From assembly GCA_020726505.1 (NCBI GenBank), contig JAHLEZ010000020.1, positions 558,001 through 622,000 on the forward strand: a stretch of 64,000 nucleotides of DNA. Direction: 5' to 3'. The notes below the pieces were generated by a model, which worked only from the letters and a program-made list of their open reading frames with translations, was not told where the DNA came from and ran no database searches. The DNA is from Leptodontidium sp. MPI-SDFR-AT-0119. Taxonomy: Eukaryota > Ascomycota > Leotiomycetes > Helotiales > Leptodontidiaceae. The translations under genes were made by a program, and so were the position numbers. Of this stretch, positions 53,775 to 64,000 are shown one piece after another (the first letter of the stretch is position 1; each line of letters starts with the position of its first letter).

Positions 53775-54618
53775 TTACATTGTCCTGCAGAAGTCTGATA
53801 AGTCCAGGTTCGGATCATAGAACTGGCCAGCTTGCCTCTGTGACCGTGAACAAATACAATCCTGTGAAGCCTTCAACATGAACATTGCGTCGCACTTCTT
53901 CTCCTGGCCCTCTTTCTCCTTCTGAAGTCTTTCGATAACCTCCCGGGCGGTTGCTAGCTCTGCCTTCATTGTATCGTAGGATGAGGATATTTCATTTTGG
54001 ATTTTCTCCAACTCCTCGACTCTAGCGCGGAGGCCTTCTCTCAAAAACTTTTCACGGTCCCTGAAGGCACGTTGAGATGAACGGTTCTGTTCCCGACGAC
54101 GCTATATATATCAGTGTTTGATAACCTGCCCTGCAATTTGAAATACTAATCCATACCTCGGTTGAAGAAGACGACTGAGCTCTCGATTGTCCATTCTTCC
54201 TGTTCTGCTGGATTTTGTGGAACGAAGGAGTTGAGTATTCTGATGGAGGATACTCTGATCCAGGCGATGAATCATCAAAAGTCGGAGGACATTCCTTGAA
54301 GGCTTGCCAATCATTCATAAACTGGAAGCAACTTTTAGTGGATGTTGGCAACAGGTGTGAGGCGTGACTTACGATCTGATGCGGGGTTGGGCAATCGAAG
54401 TAATGCGAAGATGCATCAAGATATTGAACATGATTTCCTCCCAAAGTCGACGGCGAGTGCTCGACAAGATGGAAATCTTCCGATGCGCCTCCGAATGATG
54501 ACTGATGAGGGGAGGGTTGTTCGAATGGAGAAGTCATCATGCTGGAGGTTTCGATCGAGGTGCTAGTTTTCGGATGGTCGATAATGGTACCGGTATGTTG
54601 AATAACGATCGGGAGCAT
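53775..54618 (-). CDS. bZIP transcription factor
   Basis: Three exons (54618-54373, 54321-54157, 54101-53775) with 51- and 55-nt introns give 245 residues. The C-terminal exon begins with the basic region RRREQNRSSQRAFRDREKFL, with the N..SQRAFR signature of fungal AP-1/Yap-like bZIPs, followed by a coiled coil (LRARVEELEKIQNEISSSYD, LQKEKEGQEKK). The N-terminal half is Ser/Pro/His-rich (SSMMTSPFEQPSPHQSS), as in activation domains. The splice at 54102 creates the basic region, so the intron is well supported. The first intron is 51 nt and open in frame, so its retention would give a longer product (17 extra residues). Target genes are unknown. The Cys pair near the C-terminus (DCICSRSQ) is not a full Yap1 redox domain. 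Confidence 0.88.
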
Positions 54619-55102
54619 ATGTAAGTAGAGGGGGCCAGCACTGACTTATCAGCCAGCAAATCTCATTACGGAGTAGACCGTACCCTTATTTTGTTAGCCT
54701 TTTTGCTGGGTACTGTAGACTTGTTCAAGCCCCCGCCCCTGAAATAGAGTTAAATATGTTCCACCTGTACAATTTTAGGAAAGATTAACCTCAAGTCGGC
54801 CCCCCCCTCCCCCTTGCCAGTCGTTGCCCCCTGCACCCTTTGCCAATCAATGCACTGGACAGCAAGATCGCCTGGTCATCCAACAACACAATGACAATGG
54901 AAGCCAGGGTCTCCTTGGCAAGTACAAAGTATAACACAACAACGGCCCGTATCATCTGCTGTGTCGTACCTCCGTAGTTCAGCATAGGAAAGCTTGTGAC
55001 TGACTCTGCGGATTTGTTTTCCGAGATATGTGCCAGTGCCTGAGAGCCGTGTAGAAGTTGATTACTCTGTAGTGTAGTCCAGATATCAGCTCATTTGCGA
55101 AG
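54619..55102. other. Intergenic, no gene seen
   Basis: Contains a C-rich tract near 54805. No coding or repeat feature is supported. Confidence 0.35.
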
Positions 55103-55897
55103 TTGTCAGTCCCAAAAGTTAATATCTATTTTGCAGTCTCGGCTTGCCAAGACGAAGGAATTATTAATGCCGTATGTGAGGAAGAGCGGGAATTAACGGA
55201 AAAGCAAGCAAAGGCACGACTCGAGTGGGAAGCAATCGAGAGGACTGAAAGACCTACGAATGAGGATTGGAAAGATGTTGCCTTTTGTGACGAATTTCAC
55301 TTGGGAATCGATCCACAGGTTATAAAGAGAGTTAAGAGAAAGATTAGGCCTGAACATGGATTAAAGCCGGAGAACGTTCATCGGAAGAAAGTTACGTCAA
55401 AAGATACGAAGGTAAAGGCTCGAGAGGACGAGCATTTGAGGCTTCTCAACGTCTTCGTAGTTATAGGATATGACTATCGAAAGATCTTAACCTACGACGC
55501 TGGCAACGTCGTTGGTAAGATGAGTACGAAGTGTTATACCGAGCAAATCCATCCGCACCTACTTGACGATTTCCGATCTAAAGGTCTCACTCTTTACCGC
55601 GACGCCGACTCAGCTCACTTACCTAAAGCTATGGAAACGTGGGTTAAGAAGAATGGCTTAAAGGTATTACCTTTACGTAGTGTTTCCCCTGATTTCTTAA
55701 TCTTTGAGTCGATGGCCAATCCCCTAAAGCGAGCATTCTATGCGCGGAGGTCAGTCTCTAAAGATGTAGCGTTAAGACGATTTAAGAGGATATTCATGCG
55801 AGATATGAATCAAGAAACGATTCAAAACATATATTATAAATATCTCAAAAGGCTACATGCTTGTAGGCGTGCTGAAGGGCAAATGACGAAGTATTAG
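55103..55897 (+). pseudogene. Tc1/mariner-type transposase, 5'-truncated
   Basis: The open frame covers the catalytic domain: ELTEKQAKARLEWEAIERTE, DWKDVAFCDEFHLGIDPQVI (first Asp), LTLYRDADSAHLPKAMETWV (second Asp) and LPLRSVSPDFLIFESMANPL (Glu), fitting DD34E. The DNA-binding N-terminal half is missing: the frame opens at 55103 with no good start, and the helix-turn-helix is absent. The C-terminus ends MTKY then TAG at 55895. It could be the missing half of a family represented by the helix-turn-helix fragment at 32.7-33.0 kb. No terminal inverted repeats were found around it. A LINE 3' tail begins 10 bases downstream. Confidence 0.85.
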
Positions 55898-55904
55898 AAG
55901 GGTT

Positions 55905-56909
55905 GATTGATTGATTGATTTATTCATAGACCGATCCCAGCGACCAATGGTCGCTCATGCGGCATATTTGGTCAGTGCGTGATCACCTGACCATCAGTAG
56001 CTATCAAATATTTACATGCCCCTTATGTCTTCTTGCCTGGCTGTCATGGTTCCAGCATCTCATCCCCTCAACTTCGCTTCCCCATTCCAGTCCGACTTCT
56101 AGTTCACTGTACCCTAAATGGTTCCCAGTGCATGGCCTGTGATTACGGTGTCTGTGGAATGGCTTCGAATTGCCCAAGAAGCCCAGTGTTTCTCATGAAT
56201 TTTGCTGCTTTTAATGCGAGAGCTGGCGCTCCCAATACTTTCCTGAGATCCTGCTGTTCCCTCGTTCTCTCTCTTCCCCATGTTTCCCGCCGTAATTCAC
56301 GATAAGGGGGGCAGGAGAAAAGGATATGACGTACGGTTTGTGAGCCTCTTCTGCACTCGCACTTGTCGTCATTCACGTCTGGCACCTTCCTGAGAAACAG
56401 GAACTGGCCGCAGACCTATCTTTGCTGTGCGCAACTGTACTATTAGCGAGCTGAATGGTCTGGGTACTGACTTGTGTAGCAGGAGGACTTTCGTCGTTGG
56501 CTCCGGGCATATCCTATACAGCTCTCGTCCCGTCTTTTCATTTGTCCATCCCTCTTTCCATTCAACCAGCAGGAGCGAGTTATGGACTGCTCTCATCGCC
56601 GCGACAAGCGAGTAACCTGGCGGTCTGTAAGCAGTTTGGCCAGTATCAACTTCCCTTGACCGCCCCCGGTCCTTAATCCTTCGCCAGCCTGTGGCTTCCT
56701 TTGCTGCCTTGTCCGCTCTTTCGTTGCCCTCTATGCCTATGTGAGCCGGGACCTAGTGGAACTCTGGCTCTATCCCTTTGCGTCTCATGTTTTCTATCAT
56801 CCACAGTATCTGAAGGAGGATATATTGGTCGGATTGACTGTCTGGGATGGCCACGGACCTGATTGCTGCCTGCGGCGGAGGATTTATATTTAACTAACGC
56901 TAAATACAA
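55905..56909 (-). mobile_element. Tad-like LINE, 3' part (RNase H and zinc knuckle), minus strand
   Basis: Reading minus, the RNase H end is YILLQILWMIENMRRKGIEP, FH*VPAHIGIEGNERADKAA, with TAG where Trp is expected. The C-terminal zinc knuckle follows (DKCECRRGSQTVRHILFSCP, PYRELRRETWG) with frame changes between. Then comes a 3' UTR ending with the tail (AATC)n at 55905-55924. Non-LTR elements of fungi commonly end this way. More degenerate reverse-transcriptase-like sequence probably continues to about 58.0 kb, but I could not support residues there. Confidence 0.7.
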
Positions 56910-58020
56910 AGTAGGGTGCGCGTGCTCCTTCCTATGTTAGAGCCCCTACAACATCTTTCCCACTCAATGCTCGATCAAGTCGGCATGCTATTGCTTCGAG
57001 GGTTCCAGTGGACCAGACCTTCACCCTATGTCTCCCCCGCAGTTTGCTCCTTAAGCCTACCCCGTATAACCACCTAACTGGACTCTAATACGCTCTTGTA
57101 GACCGACACACGCATCCGCCCTCTCGGGCCATATAGACAGTGTCACATAGGTCAATCTCCCCAGCCTGCCCAACTGCCAGGAAACCACCTAACCGTCGCT
57201 GCCATTATATGCCTCGCCTCACAGCTGTTTCAAGGCCGCTTCGCGATACCCTGCCAGATCTCTCCTCTCCATCAGAGCCGACTGTGTCTCGCAGGAGTTT
57301 CTATACTGGAACCTAAGCCTGCGGCTCCAGCATAGTGTTTCCCTCCTACTAACCAAAGTGTGTGCTTGTTCTCCTTGATATACTTAATCCGCCAGCTTAC
57401 TGTTGGCAACGCTCATGCCCCGGCCTCCACCAAAGTTCTAGCCTTCCTGCCATGTATGCTGTGAGCTCGCGTTTCGTGATAGGTATGTAGGGTACTCCCG
57501 CGGGTTCGTCCTCGGGCCTGCCTCTGCATAGTCTTCTTGAGCCAACTGTCGTTGTGCCATCCAACTGTTCCCTCTGACCGTGTACCCTCTATCGCCATAA
57601 CCCCCTCCAGGCTCGCCCACCCCCGCAGTGCTCCAAACTCTGGCTTCCTCCTTCTTTAACAGTTGCCTTGCTTCTCTCCTATATCAAGCCCTCCCAACTA
57701 CGTTCGCCCCTCATTAAATGCTGCCGTCGAAACGAGGGCACACATCCTCCGAGCCCCGGCCGGTCAGTGAAAACGCTGCAACCTCACCCCAGAAGGTGTC
57801 CTGTCCATCCAATGCGGGCATTGCTCCTTGGGCTACCATTAGCATAGATCTAAGTAGCGTACCTGCTTGCGAGGCAGGGAATTGAATGGTCGGATGGTTT
57901 TGATACCCATTTTGCTGGTAGTCCTCTGTTCTGGATAAGACGGCGCTATGGCATCGCAAGCGGAGCCTCGACGCCACACCACCACCTCACCAGCTCCAGC
58001 CGAATGCGCTTGTCTCCCGT
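56910..58020 (-). other. Probable degenerate LINE reverse-transcriptase region
   Basis: This lies immediately 5' of the RNase H segment in the LINE orientation. Open frames are short and broken by many stops, and no conserved FADD box was found. The region is C-rich on the plus strand. Confidence 0.35.
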
Positions 58021-58217
58021 TGGCTCTGCATCATACCTAGGTAGATACAGGTTCGTAGCCAGCACCACGGACAGGTGAGAGTTCGACTTTGCTGGCCGAA
58101 ATACGGGGCATGTAAATATGATAGCTACTGATGGTCAGGTGATCACGCACTGACTAATATGCCGCATGAGCGACCATTGGTCGCTGGGATCGGTCTATGA
58201 ATAAATCAATCAATTAA
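58021..58217 (+). mobile_element. Second LINE 3' end, plus strand
   Basis: GGGGCATGTAAATATGATAG and the following bases to ATCGGTCTATGAATAAATCA (about 58107-58212) are the reverse complement of 55910-56022, the 3' end of the minus-strand LINE, with over 95 percent agreement by eye. It finishes with its own AATCAATCAATT tail. So two copies of the same LINE 3' end point away from each other. The 5' extent of the plus copy is unclear. Confidence 0.75.
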
Positions 58218-59179
58218 CGGTGAGCCTGTGAACGATTTCAAATTCCAGACTGGTGTCTTCCACCCTTTTTAATTCCTTTTGCAGTGGTAGAGGAGAGCAT
58301 GGGTAGACAGACCGTTAGTTTCTCTCGAAGCCCCTTTCGAACGGACCTGAGGGCAGGAGGGAAGACAGCAGAGATTAGAAAAGCAGGGCGATCTTGTGTG
58401 ACGGAGACGCCGGAATCCTGGAATCAGCACAATACGTGGCTGATATATATCATATCGCTTCTACCTGGGCCAGAAGCAAGACAAAGAGTCGATACAAAAA
58501 CGATCCGAGCGTCATTTCCGATGCCGGATCGGGCGGCTTCCGTGGAATATCGATTGTCCCCGTCTCCGTCGCCGTCGCGCATTTTCGTTTGATCAAGACG
58601 CAGAGGTGGCTTGACAAAGTTCGCGGGGAAGCATCCGCGATGGCAATGGCGTTCATCGTCGTCGGAGACATGTGAAGTCTTGGGCGGTGGCGTAGGGTAA
58701 CTGGTTGCTGGGTAACTGGAATTCGAGAGCAAATGCCTCCCAGTGTCCTATATGGTGTGATACATACTTGGTGGCATCAACCGTTTTTGGTCTTTGTTTT
58801 TTTGGTCCTTGTTGTGGCTATCAAGACCTCGAAGGGTGGAAGCGTCCAGGTCTTTGGTTGGCTGGGGGCCTTCCCGGATTGACCACCCATTATTATTGAC
58901 AACCGCACCAGCACCTGCGTTGACCCTGTGGCGTTGTTTAGTGTGAGGATCAGATGCGGATGTTGGCTTCTGACTTCGATCGATTCGATCTGCATCCAAA
59001 GAGCGTTCATCTCTTTAATATTCAGAGGTCGGCTCCACAAGACCAATCCATCGACATCTTGCACTTCCGTTTTCTCACTCCGCAGTTTCTCACTCCGCGG
59101 CAGATCATAATTCAATACTAAAACAGTCCTCTGCCCCGACGAGGTTTTCGTGCTCAGTATCCCCCGGCTCGATAGCGCA
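58218..59179. other. Intergenic, no confident gene
   Basis: Several overlapping frames on both strands show no recognisable domain. This is the upstream region of the PTH11-like gene. Confidence 0.35.
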
Positions 59180-60781
59180 ATGAGTCCCGTCCTCAAAACT
59201 CTGAGAGATGCCATCATTGGCGCCTCTCCCCCCCCACCTGGAGTCATTCCGAATTTTAAAAATCCCGAGTCTCAAGGATACCGGGTCACTCTTACTATTG
59301 CAATCTTGTTCCCGCTAGCTACTATCGTTCTACTTCTACGACTTTATACAAGGATTATCATTGTTCGGAATGTTGGCATTGACGATTGTAAGTTTATTAC
59401 TATTAAAGATCCTGAGTATATTAGATTAACTAAGTCTAGACGTGATCGGCTTTGCATGGGTATGAATCGTTAATTCGTCACGAAAGCATACACACAGAAC
59501 AAATACTGATATTTCTTGGTCGATAGGCTTTGTCCATAGGTTTTATCACTACTGCCATGGTTTGTAAGTAAATACTGATCGTACATTTGACTGGTTTTTT
59601 GCTAACTCTCCGCTTCAAAGTGACCCCTCTCGGCCTCGGTGTCCATATCTGGAATGTTCCATTGACAACGCTTAGTCCTGGTTTCTTACTAGTAAGTTGA
59701 TGGCTACTAAAGTCCGAAACTAAATAAGACCTTCTATGTCAATCTTTTCTATTACCTAACGTTAACGTTAACTTTAGATCGGGACGATCAGTTGTCTATT
59801 CTATGGCTTGTCATTTATGTGCGTCAAATTGTCAATACTTTTACTTTACCTCAGACTCTCGCCATATAAGTCATTCAGAATCGCGGTATGGGTAATTGTA
59901 GCAACAACAGTCTCATACTCTTTCCTCGCGTCATTCGAATTTCTCTTCAACTGCCAGCCTATTGCCAAAAACTGGGATCTCAGTATAACAAAGGGGAAAT
60001 GCATCTACACACCGACGATTCTCATGACACATGGTTCGATCAATATCGTAACTGATATTGCAATGCTACTCCTGCCGATAGCGCTGGTACGGAAGGTGAA
60101 CGCGCCAATGAAAGAAAAGGTAGCATTAGCTTGCCTCTTCATGACTGGAACACTGTAAGCTTTTCCCTCCTTGAAAGTGTCTGCAAATCAAGTAAATACT
60201 AATTTCCGTTAGTGTCTGCATCGTCAGTGCCATTCGGCTAAAGGCCCTTTTGACTCTCATTAGTTCTCCAGATGTCACATGGGTAGCGTCTGACTACTAC
60301 ATATGGTCGTAAGTTTATCTCTCCTTTGGCTTTATAATCGAGTTTTTGGCGCTAATAACACTTTAGTGTTTTAGAGCTGGATATTGGGATCATTTGTGCT
60401 TGCCTTTCTAGCTTCAAACCGTTTCTTCGACGCCATTTCCCAAAGGTGATTGGGAGCAGCTACTCCGCACCACCTATAACAGCGACATTTGGTGCGAATG
60501 CCGCTAATAATCTTCCTCGTACATTGACCGACCAATACGAACTTGGCTTGTGCGATAGACACAAGCGTAGTATCCCCCGTGAGAGCAAACAGCAAACATC
60601 CCCCGATAACGAGAGCCAGAAGGACATACTCGGAGATGGATTTCCGGAGGGCATGTTAAGGGGGAACGAGGCGAAAATAACACCAGATTGTGAACTCTTC
60701 TCACAAAAGGATTCACAAAAGGGTAGTGTTCAATCGGACTGCTCTGGGGTTCCGCCGGCATCTCGCGAGGAGGAGTTTTAG
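59180..60781 (+). CDS. PTH11-like / rhodopsin-type fungal membrane receptor (possibly broken)
   Basis: Exons: 59180-59387, 59527-59563, 59621-59691, 59778-60154, 60213-60308, 60367-60781. Helix 1 is VTLTIAILFPLATIVLLLRL, ending RNVGIDD. Later come ALSIGFITTAMVLTPLGLGV, FMCVKLSILLLYLRLSPYKS, VIVATTVSYSFLASFEFLFN, the NCQPIAKNWDL Cys region, and HGSINIVTDIAMLLLPIALV, then a long charged cytosolic tail. The pattern matches the fungal rhodopsin-type integral membrane family that includes PTH11, linked in plant pathogens to surface sensing. All splices after exon 2 keep frame, but exon 1 (leaves one base) does not join exon 2 (needs zero) in frame, and a few residues after the DD motif are missing. 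Either a lesion or an undetected small exon is present. Confidence 0.75.
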
Positions 60782-61812
60782 GGAGTGGGTTGCCGTTCTA
60801 GTATTCTAGGACTAAGTTATTGTATTCACCCGCACCTCAATTACCTGACGTTTCTCTTGTTGAATGGCGAGATTACCGTCTTCGTGCTTCACCTGCTTGA
60901 ATCGTTGCACAAGTCAAGATCAAGGAGGCCATTTGCCCCAGAATAATCCCCTTATGCAAATTAATATCTCCCTCGTCGTCCTCTCGTCTAGCGTCTCTGT
61001 TGGCCAGATAGGGTGTTTAAGCAGGCCTTCTAGGGACAAGTCTAGATACTCAGAGACTACGAACACCCGATCTTTAGCATAGTATAGCTCATAAATCTCC
61101 GTTGAAATTTAGATGATGGATTTGTGGAAGATTGAAACCACGCCCATCAGAGACCACAGAGTAAGCCGTTATCATTCGAACTTCAGTCCTTTCATTACAC
61201 TGTGTAAGGGAGACACCTGAGCTGCACTCCGCAAACAGTTCGTAGAAGTCCCAGGGTTTGCAGCTGTAAGATGGAACTTCCCGCATTCCTACGACCCAGA
61301 ATACTTTCACTAGCTCTCTGAAAATTAGTCGTGGATGTTTGGGGCTCTATGATAGAGAGGGGGAGCGGTGTTTCCGGATGGCTGGCTGGGTCGCCAAGTA
61401 CAGGCGCCAGTATTTCAAATCCAATTCGAAAGCCTAGGATGGCTGCTTCCACGGAAAAGATGAGTTCTGTGGTTGATTACTTTGGATGCTTAGATTTTGC
61501 GTTTAAGGTATAAGTTAAAGATCTATTAAATATTACTCCCAAAAGAGAAAAGACCCTATACAATGTGTCGAGCAGGTGGCTAGATATGCTCTCTGAGTTG
61601 TTTCGAGATGGTATCCTAGCCATCATGACTGCTGAGTTGATGGTTTCTGACCAGGCTTGTTGCAACTGGTTCTAATATCCGGCACATGCTGACAATGTTC
61701 GGATGCGTTTCGTGAATGTGCTTGAGAAGTAATTTAAGGTATGCATGGTCGTAATCGGGAATCGAGTAACTAGATCACACATCAGCACAAGTAATCGTTG
61801 GATGATCCCCGA
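60782..61812. other. Intergenic, no confident gene
   Basis: A minus-strand frame at 61452-61195 and others show no family features. Confidence 0.35.
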
Positions 61813-62802
61813 TTAGATCCATCCGCACATTCTCTTCTTGATCTCCGGCCCAACAATTAGACCAACCCCGACGCCTAGACCAGGTACCAGACCGTCTTTC
61901 TCCTCGTAACCTTCGACCCAGATTGCCCATCGCCGGGCAAGCTGGAGGTCCCTTTTGAGCGCTGCCGGGGCCGCTAACAGAGTCTCTGGATCGCCATCTA
62001 GAAACATGTGTTTCACGTATTCTTTGTGGGCTTTGTTGTTATTATTCTCACCACTTCCGCGAGCCTGCGTGCCGTTAATCCGCTGCCTCGTTGCTTCACG
62101 GTGAAACTCATTATAGCCTTCGAGGATTCGGTATTCTGCTACAAATCGACGCCACTGCTGGAGGTCATTATCCTTTTCCAACTTCCGCAAGATCAAATGA
62201 TACTCGCGACGCTGAACATGGACCGGGCCGTTGATTGCGTTGCGCCGCTGGAAAGGCTCGCGGGATTGATCTGCGAAGAGGCCATGGACTCGTAATACCT
62301 CCCAATACTTGTCAAGGATATTAATGAGGTCCGGCCGGGGAAACAGGCTATCAACTGTCTCTATGGAGGCGGTCTTACCTCTCTTTCGTTTGGCACGCTT
62401 CTTACACTGCTCGCAGTCACAGCGCTTGCACATGGGGAGGTCCGGCTCAGCTTCAGAGTGGGAACCCTGGTTATCCAAAGGAGGGCTCGACCCGTAACTG
62501 TCGCTCCCCGTTGAGTGTAGCGAGGGCTCTAGGATCTCATCTAGGTCGTGGTTCGACGATAGCGATACGTTTCCTGGGCTGTAGTCACTATCCTGCGTAA
62601 AGGTGTGCTTCCAAGAGTCGTCACCACCAGGGCTACCAGGACCCATAATTACTCGGGGATCAATGACAGGAAGGCCATTATCTCCATAATATATTGCAGA
62701 GCATGCTGAAATGAACTGATTCGCGACATCCTTACCTAGCTCAGATCCGAGCTCTTGAAGTAGATCTTTAGTTCGTTGTTCCAGGTGAGGTGGGATCTCC
62801 AT
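61813..62802 (-). CDS. Unrecognised protein with a Cys-rich basic motif
   Basis: One open frame of 329 residues starts MEIPPHLEQRTKDLLQELGS, with a TATA-like TATAAAAT about 60 bases upstream. It has a Ser/Asp-rich middle, then a compact metal-binding-like motif MCKRCDCEQCKKRAKRKRGK (four Cys within 9 residues followed by Lys/Arg). Helical, charged sequence follows: LEKDNDLQQWRRFVAEYRIL, EGYNEFHREATRQRINGTQA, and the C-terminal LKRDLQLARRWAIWVEGYEE. The frame is intact, and codon content differs little from its surroundings. The motif could bind zinc or nucleic acid; this is inference. A truncated copy of its 5' end lies 630 bases upstream in the opposite direction. Confidence 0.6.
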   Translation of the reverse strand: MEIPPHLEQRTKDLLQELGSELGKDVANQFISACSAIYYGDNGLPVIDPRVIMGPGSPGGDDSWKHTFTQDSDYSPGNVSLSSNHDLDEILEPSLHSTGSDSYGSSPPLDNQGSHSEAEPDLPMCKRCDCEQCKKRAKRKRGKTASIETVDSLFPRPDLINILDKYWEVLRVHGLFADQSREPFQRRNAINGPVHVQRREYHLILRKLEKDNDLQQWRRFVAEYRILEGYNEFHREATRQRINGTQARGSGENNNNKAHKEYVKHMFLDGDPETLLAAPAALKRDLQLARRWAIWVEGYEEKDGLVPGLGVGVGLIVGPEIKKRMCGWI

Positions 62803-62860
62803 TTTGGCTTGGAGGTATGATGTTGGATGATGAAAGTGGGGTGAAGAGGGGTGGTGCTAT

Positions 62861-62868
62861 ATTTTATA
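62861..62868 (-). promoter_or_regulatory. TATA box of the Cys-motif gene
   Basis: TATAAAAT on the minus strand, 59 bases before the ATG at 62802. Confidence 0.45.
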
Positions 62869-62923
62869 GGTTGTGGGGAGCTGCGGGTTCGAACTACTCG
62901 CAGGTGGGCAGGCAGGGTGGCCA

Positions 62924-63385
62924 TTAAGTCAGTTAAGTCAGTATCAGTCGACTTATTTTAGTCGACTAACTAACTGACGATAATACCTCAACTGAGGGAC
63001 TTAACTTAATATATTAATCAGTACTGATCAAAAAGAAACGTGACCTTAAAATCACGTTTTTACGATGTAAAAATAAAGATATATCATTTTCGATACAAAT
63101 GAAGTTTAAGGAATATTTATAAAGCTTAGAACGTGTATTATTACTTTTAGTCCCTTTAAAGTAATAAATAATGTTATTTTCACTTCTTATAAAAAGGCCT
63201 TAATTTCTTAAAATTTACTTAAATATGTACTTAAATATTAACAAATCTTATAATTTCTCAACTGACAGTCTAAATCAGTTGAGCATTTAACCACTGACTT
63301 GTTAGGGTTGGGGCTAGTAGCTAACTGATTACGAATTTAGGGCCCACTGACTTAAGTCAGCTTAACTAGACTGACTTATCGACCA
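62924..63385. mobile_element. AT-rich element with imperfect inverted ends
   Basis: The left end has AAGTCAGTTAAGTCAGTAT, CAGTCGACTTATTTTAGTCG and ACTAACTAACTGAC. The right end has ACTGACTTAAGTCAGCTTAA and CTAGACTGACTTATCGACCA. These are inverted and internally repetitive (AGTCAGT units). The middle is AT-rich with no open frame. It sits between two divergent copies of the same gene start. Borders are approximate and no target duplication was identified. Confidence 0.45.
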
Positions 63386-63417
63386 GCCTGTGGGCAGGGG
63401 TGGTGGGTGGCTTGCCC

Positions 63418-63537
63418 CATACCTCTCAAGCCACAATGGACATCCCACCACAGCTGCAACAACGAACTAGGAATCTACTTCAAGAGCTGGTACTTGACAT
63501 CCATATCTTTGAATCTTTCGACCAAAGCATCCTATAA
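63418..63537 (+). pseudogene. Truncated, divergently oriented copy of the Cys-motif gene start
   Basis: ATG 63436 starts MDIPPQLQQRTRNLLQELVL, matching MEIPPHLEQRTKDLLQELGS of the intact gene at nucleotide level for about 75 bases, including some of the 5' leader. After that the sequence diverges and a TAA follows at 63535. It is a partial inverted duplication. Confidence 0.7.
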
Positions 63538-64000
63538 TGACACTGAGCATCTCTAAGGCAGTGCAGAGAGACCGAAGATAAGTAAATTTAAGTCGCTCAA
63601 TGACCAGCGAGGGCCACGATATCCGAGCTTTCACTGCAGCATCGTCGCTTTTCTTCCTCAACAACAACAAACATTTGTGAAACTTGACACTCCACCACCA
63701 TCCGAGACCGCCAAAATCTTAATTGATGCTTACTTGAGTAGGGTGGGATTGATAAGGCATAAGGTCTGTTAATTGCCATCCACTTCGTCCCGTATCATTT
63801 GAGTATTCAAGTTTGACTGGAGATGGCTTGAGTGGTCCGACCCGTGAGCGGCCGGGGCAAGGTTGTCACTAACTCATTATCTGGATGAGACGCTTTCCAT
63901 GAAGAAACCCAACTCAGCTCTCGGGGCGCTGCAAATAATATTCTCTCATAAAGGTCCAGAAAATCTACCCCGTAGCTTACGAAGGGCCGTAGATTTTAAC
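63538..64000. other. Unassigned, with a short inverse repeat of the 20.9-kb region
   Basis: About 50 bases near 63620-63675, read on the minus strand (TGTTTGTTGTTGTTGAGGAA and following), match 20890-20945 on the plus strand. No gene is supported up to the window end. Confidence 0.4.

Noticed and set aside
55915..58212. Element with ~105-bp terminal inverted repeats
   Set aside because: The repeats are LINE 3' ends with AATC tails in opposite orientation, and the inside carries RNase H and zinc-knuckle remains rather than a transposase.
58777..59247. 156-residue minus-strand open frame
   Set aside because: No domain is seen, and it overlaps the first exon of the PTH11-like gene; treated as chance.
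1..64000. CRISPR array, rRNA genes, operon structure
   Set aside because: None seen. The spliced genes and transposon types are fungal.

Overview
The window looks like a filamentous ascomycete (Pezizomycotina) chromosome segment. Genes carry short GT-AG introns of about 48-70 nt, often with CTAAC-like branch sites. The gene families are typical of these fungi: a cAMP-receptor-like GPCR, a PTH11-like receptor, NmrA, DUF3237, an APH-family kinase, a SurE phosphatase, DUF3435 and DUF7587. Several decayed transposons carry nonsense codons of the kind C-to-T change produces (CAA to TAA, TGG to TAG), which suggests repeat-induced point mutation (RIP). A placement near Leotiomycetes is only a guess. 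Gene models were built by eye from reading frames and splice motifs.

Left part (1-13 kb): a DUF3237 gene, a secreted GPI-anchored-type protein, a catalytically degenerate kinase-like gene, a two-exon MADS-box-like gene, an APH-family gene tail-to-tail with a small coiled-coil gene, an AT-rich MITE-like element and a quinone-oxidoreductase-like MDR gene.

Repeat-rich part (13.9-35.2 kb): a poly-C-tipped MITE, a foldback repeat, and a RIP-damaged Tc1/mariner element nested inside a smaller TA-flanked element. A GPCR gene follows, split by a hairpin plus an 814-bp MITE with 183-bp tandem repeats. Next come two nuclear-looking unknown genes, a second MADS-like copy, a Tc1-like fragment, the 3' part of a Ty1/copia element split by a hAT transposon with a perfect 8-bp target duplication, another Tc1 fragment, an inverted repeat and a nearly intact Fot1/pogo-like element.

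Right part (35-64 kb): an alpha/beta-hydrolase fragment, an ankyrin-repeat protein with an NLR-type N-terminus, a GPI-type SurE phosphatase, a prolyl-oligopeptidase fragment, and a DUF3435 tyrosine-recombinase gene (crypton/Starship-captain-related family) with one internal stop beside a truncated DUF7587 gene. Then come an NmrA-like gene, an LTR relic, a bZIP gene, a truncated Tc1 transposase, two LINE 3' ends in opposite orientations, a PTH11-like receptor that may be broken, and an unknown protein gene with a truncated, divergently oriented copy of its 5' end.

The genes do not form an obvious pathway. The window reads as an accessory, transposon-eroded segment in which single metabolic and sensing genes survive between nested mobile elements.
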